From: an uncultured Porphyromonas sp. | GTDB lineage: Bacteria > Bacteroidota > Bacteroidia > Bacteroidales > Porphyromonadaceae | Assembly: GCF_902489635.1 (NCBI RefSeq) | Contig: NZ_CABUAN010000056.1 | Coordinates: 1-9,054, forward strand | Length of the DNA: 9,054 nucleotides | Reading direction: 5' to 3' | Part shown: one piece after another, positions 5,486 through 9,054 of the stretch | Numbering within the stretch: position 1 is the first letter of the stretch | How the letters are laid out: every line of letters begins with the position of its first letter | Program-made: the position numbers and the translations under genes | The notes under the pieces: generated by a model | Databases searched by the model: none | The model's input: the letters and a program-made list of their open reading frames with translations, nothing else | What the model was told of the DNA's origin: nothing

Positions 5486-6898
5486 ATGACCTCCATCCGC
5501 AAACTACTCACACTCCTCTGCTGCTACCTCTGTGGCGCACTGCTCCTATCAGCGCAACAAGAGACAGGGCAGGCGCCTCCTCTTGGCATCTGGGAGGGCA
5601 CCCTGCAAGTCTCAGGCACGGAGCTACCGCTCCGCTTCAACATCTTCAGAGATCAGCAAGAGACTATCTACTGCACAATGGATAGTCCGTCGCAGATGGC
5701 GACCGGTATCAAAGCAACGATTGAGCTTGCCGAGGGGATTGTCATCACCATACCGAACCTATACATTCGCTATGAGGGGAAGTACATTAGCTATGAGGGG
5801 AAGCTAACGAGTAGCGACACCATCGTGGGCACCTTCGCTCAGGGCGGTATGTCGCTACCGCTCACACTCGTACGGGCCAGCAAGCCCGCCAAGGCTGATC
5901 GTCCGCAGACGCCACAGCCCCCCTACCCCTACGAGACGGAGGAGGTGACCTTTTACAACGGCACAGCACCGCTCCACGGCACGCTCACCTACCCTGTCGG
6001 GCATCAGGCGGGGAACCGTGTGAGCCAAGTCGTGCTCTTTGTTTCTGGCTCGGGCATACAGGATCGTGATGAGACTCTTGCAGAGCATAAACCCTTTGCA
6101 GTGCTGGCGGACTACTTGGCACGGCATGGCGTAGCGACGCTGCGCTACGACGATCGTGGTTATCACGACGATATAGACTCGGTCACTGTTGCCGAGGCGA
6201 CTACCGCAACGCTAGCGGACGATGCAGCAGCTGCGGTTCGCTACCTACGTGGGCGCAAAGCTTTCGACAAGGTGGGCGTGCTGGGGCATAGCGAGGGCGG
6301 TACCATCGCCTTCATGCTAGCAGCTCGAGGCGTACCTGACTTCATCATTAGCTTAGCGGGTAGCACGCTGCCGGGCAAGGAGGTGCTGCAAGATCAGATG
6401 GACCTGGCCCTTACTCGGGCGGAGGTGCCAGAAGAGCTTCGCGCAGAGTATCTGCGAGCTGCTGTGGCAACCTTTGACCAAGCTGCTCAGAGCGACCTGC
6501 GTGGCGAGGCTTTGGTCACCAAGGTGCTGTCGGAGGGACATTACCAGCTTCCTATCGGGTTGGTTTTGGATCTCAAGAAGGTTGCCGACGGACTGACCCC
6601 TTGGCTGATCTACTTCACACAGTACGATCCGAAGGGGGATATAGCGCAAACGCACTGCCCAGTGCTGGCGCTCAATGGTTCGCTAGACCAACAGGTGCTG
6701 GCGGACAAGCATCTACCCATCATCGAGCAGAGTCTCCCGACGGGGACACCGCGTCAAGTGCGTAAGCTGGAGGGGCTGAACCACCTCTTCCAGCATGCGA
6801 CGACAGGAGCCGTGTGCGAGTACTATCAGATCAGCGAGACGATCGCTCCCGAGGTGCTGGAGCTGATCGCCGAGTGGATCACCCAACTACCTAAATAA
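5486..6898 (+). CDS. Secreted alpha/beta hydrolase
   Basis: A 470-residue protein with an N-terminal signal peptide (short basic start MTSIRK, hydrophobic core, likely cleavage after LLSA near residue 24). Residues about 30-132 form a beta-rich accessory domain starting GIWEGTL, common before such hydrolases in Bacteroidota. The alpha/beta-hydrolase domain follows: GSGIQDRDE (188-196), RYDDRG (220-225), nucleophile S269 in GHSEGG, acid D401 in LNGSLDQ, and H433 in GLNHLF, giving a complete triad. It probably acts on an ester or peptide in the periplasm or on the cell surface; the substrate is unknown. A 28-base gap from ruvC suggests the same operon. The start at the MTSIRK ATG is preferred because it places the signal peptide at the N-terminus; the open frame from 5399 overlaps ruvC. 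A 21-bp tandem duplication gives IRYEGKY-ISYEGKL at residues 94-107. Confidence 0.88.
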   Translation: MTSIRKLLTLLCCYLCGALLLSAQQETGQAPPLGIWEGTLQVSGTELPLRFNIFRDQQETIYCTMDSPSQMATGIKATIELAEGIVITIPNLYIRYEGKYISYEGKLTSSDTIVGTFAQGGMSLPLTLVRASKPAKADRPQTPQPPYPYETEEVTFYNGTAPLHGTLTYPVGHQAGNRVSQVVLFVSGSGIQDRDETLAEHKPFAVLADYLARHGVATLRYDDRGYHDDIDSVTVAEATTATLADDAAAAVRYLRGRKAFDKVGVLGHSEGGTIAFMLAARGVPDFIISLAGSTLPGKEVLQDQMDLALTRAEVPEELRAEYLRAAVATFDQAAQSDLRGEALVTKVLSEGHYQLPIGLVLDLKKVADGLTPWLIYFTQYDPKGDIAQTHCPVLALNGSLDQQVLADKHLPIIEQSLPTGTPRQVRKLEGLNHLFQHATTGAVCEYYQISETIAPEVLELIAEWITQLPK

Positions 6899-6909
6899 AA
6901 AGTATATCA

Positions 6910-8355
6910 ATGAGTAAGATCAAGACGCCACAGAGCGGTGAGACTGGGCAACTCTCGTGGCTATACGACCCCAAGGAGCAGTCGCTCACGCTATCAGGTG
7001 CGGGTGCTATACCCGACTACCCTATTGCAGAAACCCCATGGCAAGAGTTCAGAGATGAGATCAAGTCAATCGTGCTAGAGGAGGGGGTGACCCGCATCGG
7101 TGACTACGCCTTCTATGACTGCACGGCACTCACGAGCGTTGAGATACCCGAGGGGGTGACGCTGATCGGAGAGAGTGCCTTCTCCTGCTGCCAGAGCCTA
7201 GAGTCCGTAACGATCCCAGGGAGCGTCACGGAGATTGGCGAGGGAGCTTTTGAGTCTTGTGACAGTATGTTGGTGCTAGAGCTAGCCTCGGGGTTGAAGC
7301 GTGTGGGTGCCTTTGCTTTTAGCGAGTGCTTCTCACTTAGGGCGCTTGACCTGCCTGACACGGTGGAGCGGATCGATCGCAGTGCTTTTACGGGTACGGC
7401 GCTCCAAGAGTTGGTCATCCCCAGCAATGTGCAGGAGATCGGCGACAACGCCTTCAATGGGTGCATCAGGCTCAGCAGTCTCACGCTCTCGGAGGGCATC
7501 CGGGTGATTGAGGAGATGGCTTTTAGCAACTGTAGCGACCTCACGGAGGTGCTCATCCCCGCCTCGGTAGAGCGTCTAGGCGATGGTGTCTTTGCGGACT
7601 GTCTGGCCATGACGCAGATCGCCGTTGCCCCTGAGAGTGAGCACTTTGTCGTACAGGACAACATCCTATATAGTAAGGACCTGAGTACACTGCTACACTA
7701 TCCGGCGGGTAAGGAGGAGCAGGAGTTTACACTGCCTGAGGAGGTGCGCAAGATTGCGGGGCTAGCCTTCGCGAGCAACTACTTTCTATCGGAGGTAACG
7801 CTGGGAGATCATCTAGAGGAGGTGGGGTCGTATGCTTTCGCCCGCTGCTCTTGTCTCACCTACATATATCTGCCACCGCAGACGACGCGTCTCGGGGTCT
7901 CGCCCTTTCACGACTGTACGATGCTCCTCGAGATTGAGGTCGATCCGAGCAACCCTTGCTACTCCTCGATCGATGGGGTCCTATATAATAAGGAGCAGAC
8001 GCAGCTCATCCAGTACCCTGCAGGGCTGTATGAAGACTTCTACAAAGTTCCCGACACGGTGCAAGAGATCGCTGAATACGCTTGCTACGACGCCCAGGAC
8101 CTCGAAGTCCTGAAGATACCCGCCGGGGTACGTAAGATCGGGGACATGGCGTTTGCCTTTTGCGATAAGCTCCGCGATGTGGAGATCCGTGTGGCCGACC
8201 CCGCACAGATAGAGGTCGGTATGATGGCCTTCTTTAGTGTGGCTGGTACGCCCCGCACGCTTCGTGTGCCGCAGGGGAGCCGCAAGCTCTACGAGAAGAG
8301 CGAGCAGTGGCAAGACTACTCCCATAAGATCGTCGAGCAAGAGGCGAAGCGGTAG
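6910..8355 (+). CDS. BspA-like leucine-rich-repeat (LRR_5) protein lacking a signal peptide
   Basis: A 481-residue protein with about a dozen LRR_5 (Treponema/BspA type) repeats of roughly 23 residues, following patterns such as LTSVEIPEGVTLIGESAF and LESVTIPGSVTEIGEGAF. Two longer interruptions, containing NILYSKD and GVLYNKE, break the array, as is common in this family. The N-terminal segment (SGETGQLSWLYD... LTLSGAGAIPDY) matches the usual BspA-like cap. Known relatives such as BspA bind host proteins or mediate coaggregation at the cell surface. Here, however, the N-terminus MSKIKTPQSG has no hydrophobic segment, and no C-terminal sorting domain is evident (ending IVEQEAKR), so a cytosolic place is suggested. 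It starts 11 bases after the hydrolase stop, so it is co-transcribed. The exact role is unknown. Confidence 0.9.
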   Translation: MSKIKTPQSGETGQLSWLYDPKEQSLTLSGAGAIPDYPIAETPWQEFRDEIKSIVLEEGVTRIGDYAFYDCTALTSVEIPEGVTLIGESAFSCCQSLESVTIPGSVTEIGEGAFESCDSMLVLELASGLKRVGAFAFSECFSLRALDLPDTVERIDRSAFTGTALQELVIPSNVQEIGDNAFNGCIRLSSLTLSEGIRVIEEMAFSNCSDLTEVLIPASVERLGDGVFADCLAMTQIAVAPESEHFVVQDNILYSKDLSTLLHYPAGKEEQEFTLPEEVRKIAGLAFASNYFLSEVTLGDHLEEVGSYAFARCSCLTYIYLPPQTTRLGVSPFHDCTMLLEIEVDPSNPCYSSIDGVLYNKEQTQLIQYPAGLYEDFYKVPDTVQEIAEYACYDAQDLEVLKIPAGVRKIGDMAFAFCDKLRDVEIRVADPAQIEVGMMAFFSVAGTPRTLRVPQGSRKLYEKSEQWQDYSHKIVEQEAKR

Positions 8356-8370
8356 ACCTCAGAGGGCAGA

Positions 8371-8405
8371 GATTAGAAGTTAGAGGTTAGAGGTTAGAAA
8401 TTAGA
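8371..8405 (-). repeat. Heptamer array, inverted orientation, 5 units
   Basis: GATTAGA, AGTTAGA, GGTTAGA, GGTTAGA, AATTAGA: the complement of the CTCTAAY family. It starts 15 bases after the LRR stop and faces the plus-oriented array at about 8536-8622, so the transcript could form a long imperfect stem. Confidence 0.7.
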
Positions 8406-8446
8406 GTTAATCAGAGTGAATCGGAGCTAGGGACACTAGTGCCTCT

Positions 8447-8516
8447 AGCTAACAGCTAACAGCCAACAGCTAACAGCTAACAGCCAACAGCCAACCACCA
8501 ACAGCCGACAGCCAAC
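8447..8516 (+). repeat. Heptamer array (AGCYAAC), 10 units
   Basis: Ten 7-bp units in register: AGCTAAC or AGCCAAC, with variants CACCAAC and AGCCGAC. Two inverted units of the same family (GTTGGCT) occur just before the hairpin at 4319, so this second heptamer family is also present in both long spacers of the right half. Confidence 0.75.
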
Positions 8517-8535
8517 AGCCTCTAACCACTAACCA

Positions 8536-8622
8536 CCTCTAATCTCTAACCTCTAATCTCTCCCCTCTAACCTCTAACCTCTAACCTCTAACCTCTAATC
8601 TCTAACTTCTAACCTCTAATCT
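8536..8622 (+). repeat. Heptamer array (CTCTAAY), about 12 units
   Basis: A run of CTCTAAT, CTCTAAC and TTCTAAC units with one interruption (CTCTCCC near 8557). It is the longest copy of the family in the window. The unit length stays at 7 bp across the array. Confidence 0.7.
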
Positions 8623-8671
8623 CCCTTTACATCTCTTTACAGGGAAATTCGTCCGATTCCCTCCTTTCTCG

Positions 8672-8841
8672 AATATCCACGTGGAAAATCTCAAATCTCC
8701 ACGTGGATATTTTTTATTTTCCACGTGGGCGTCATTCATTTCCTCCGAAGTTTCATTTGATTCCTCCGAGGAATTTTTTATTCCCCACCTGGAAAATAAA
8801 AATTCTCCACCTGGATATTTCGAAATATCCACGTGGAAATC
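8672..8841. repeat. 22-bp-phased array of CCACSTGG palindromes with overall dyad symmetry
   Basis: Six CCAC(G/C)TGG cores start at 8677, 8699, 8721, 8785, 8807 and 8829, so within each half the spacing is exactly 22 bp. AATATCCACGTGGA (8672-8685) pairs perfectly with 8698-8711. GGATATTTCGAAATATCC (8813-8830) is a perfect 18-bp palindrome, extending to 32 bp with one mismatched pair (8806-8837). The left triplet is roughly the inverse complement of the right triplet around a centre holding TTCCTCCGAGGAA (8761-8773). No protein-coding signal is apparent. Confidence 0.75.
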
Positions 8842-8923
8842 CGTTTTCCCCGACACAGCACCGTATCGATATGTAGTCGACTATAAATTATTGTAACGAG
8901 TCAACCTCTAGTCGGAGGTACCC

Positions 8924-8959
8924 GTCCCTACTGCGCCCTGTAGGGACACACGATCGTGT
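8924..8959. repeat. REP-like hairpins (unit D)
   Basis: GTCCCTAC (8924-8931) pairs with GTAGGGAC (8940-8947) around an 8-nt loop. It is followed directly by the perfect 12-bp palindrome ACACGATCGTGT (8948-8959). GTAGGGAC next to a C/G palindrome recalls units A-C near pabBC, so this is probably a diverged relative. Confidence 0.55.
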
Positions 8960-9002
8960 CCAGTCGGAGGGCGTCCGTTGTCGAACCAGCCGACACGACT
9001 AG

Positions 9003-9020
9003 CCGACCGCTTGCGGTCGG
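9003..9020. repeat. Short hairpin CCGACCGC-TT-GCGGTCGG
   Basis: A perfect 8-bp GC-rich stem with a TT loop. AGTCGGAGG also recurs at three places between about 8910 and 9045, so the window ends inside repetitive spacer DNA. No T-run follows the stem, so a terminator is not claimed. Confidence 0.5.
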
Positions 9021-9054
9021 ACGAATCATAGCCCCCAGTCGGAGGAGCAAAGCT

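Larger units (their letters stand above)
8356..9054. other. Repeat-rich 699-base intergenic region without a credible gene
   Basis: After the LRR gene the window holds, in order: an inverted heptamer array, an imperfect palindrome around ACTAGT (8425-8450), an AGCYAAC heptamer array, a second CTCTAAY array, a phased CCACSTGG palindrome array, and several REP-like hairpins to the end. Open frames of 71-84 codons on both strands run through the palindrome array but reflect its symmetry and low complexity. No tRNA, rRNA or transposase was seen. Confidence 0.75.

Noticed and set aside
8536..8622. Telomere-like (CTAACCT-type) repeat suggesting a linear chromosome end
   Set aside because: The units are degenerate, internal, present in both orientations in several spacers, and surrounded by ordinary bacterial genes.
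8672..8841. Possible CRISPR array from regularly spaced repeats
   Set aside because: The period is 22 bp with 8-bp palindromic cores and similar, AT-rich intervals; there are no 28-37 bp repeats with unique spacers and no cas gene nearby.
8602..8896. Open frames of 71 and 84 codons on both strands in the palindrome array
   Set aside because: Both translations are low-complexity mirror images of the palindromes, with no recognisable domain; an array with dyad symmetry gives similar frames on both strands.

Overview
The gene families point to a Bacteroidota chromosome, most likely Porphyromonas or a close relative. The clues are a short Bacteroidota-type PabB and PabC, an AAA_14/DUF4143-type ATPase, a DUF4286-like gene overlapping ruvC, a BspA-like LRR_5 protein, TAnnTTTG-type promoter boxes, almost no Shine-Dalgarno sequences, and fairly GC-rich genes separated by repeat-filled spacers. 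The genus is inferred; no rRNA or other marker is present.

Layout. At 161-1912 (minus strand) one 583-residue frame encodes aminodeoxychorismate synthase component I (PabB) joined to aminodeoxychorismate lyase (PabC). Divergently, at 2179-2754 (plus), lies the matching glutamine amidotransferase PabA. Together these would convert chorismate to p-aminobenzoate for folate. At 3091-4296 (plus) is an AAA_14-type ATPase of unknown role. At 4553-8355 (plus) is a tight, probable operon: a DUF4286-like small protein, the Holliday-junction resolvase RuvC (4-nt overlap), a secreted alpha/beta hydrolase, and a BspA-like leucine-rich-repeat protein. The last 699 bases (8356-9054) show no credible gene and are packed with repeats.

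The most striking feature is a 175-bp MITE-like element with terminal inverted repeats, present twice (773-947 and 2896-3070, about 94% identical). Copy 1 sits exactly between the PabB and PabC domains and is flanked by a 6-bp direct repeat. Removing the element and one repeat copy on paper restores a normal ATGA stop/start overlap between a 322-codon pabB and a 201-codon pabC. The insertion therefore appears to have removed the pabB stop codon and fused two coupled genes through a 60-residue linker encoded by the transposon. Copy 2 lies in the leader of the ATPase gene.

The spacers hold several repeat families: near-palindromic GGACGCACG-type REP units around pabBC, arrays of 7-bp units (CTCTAAY and AGCYAAC), a hairpin built from 9-bp units, a 33-bp tandem array after pabA, and a 22-bp-phased array of CCACSTGG palindromes near the right end. 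One 7-bp array runs into the 3' end of pabC and supplies its last codons and stop.
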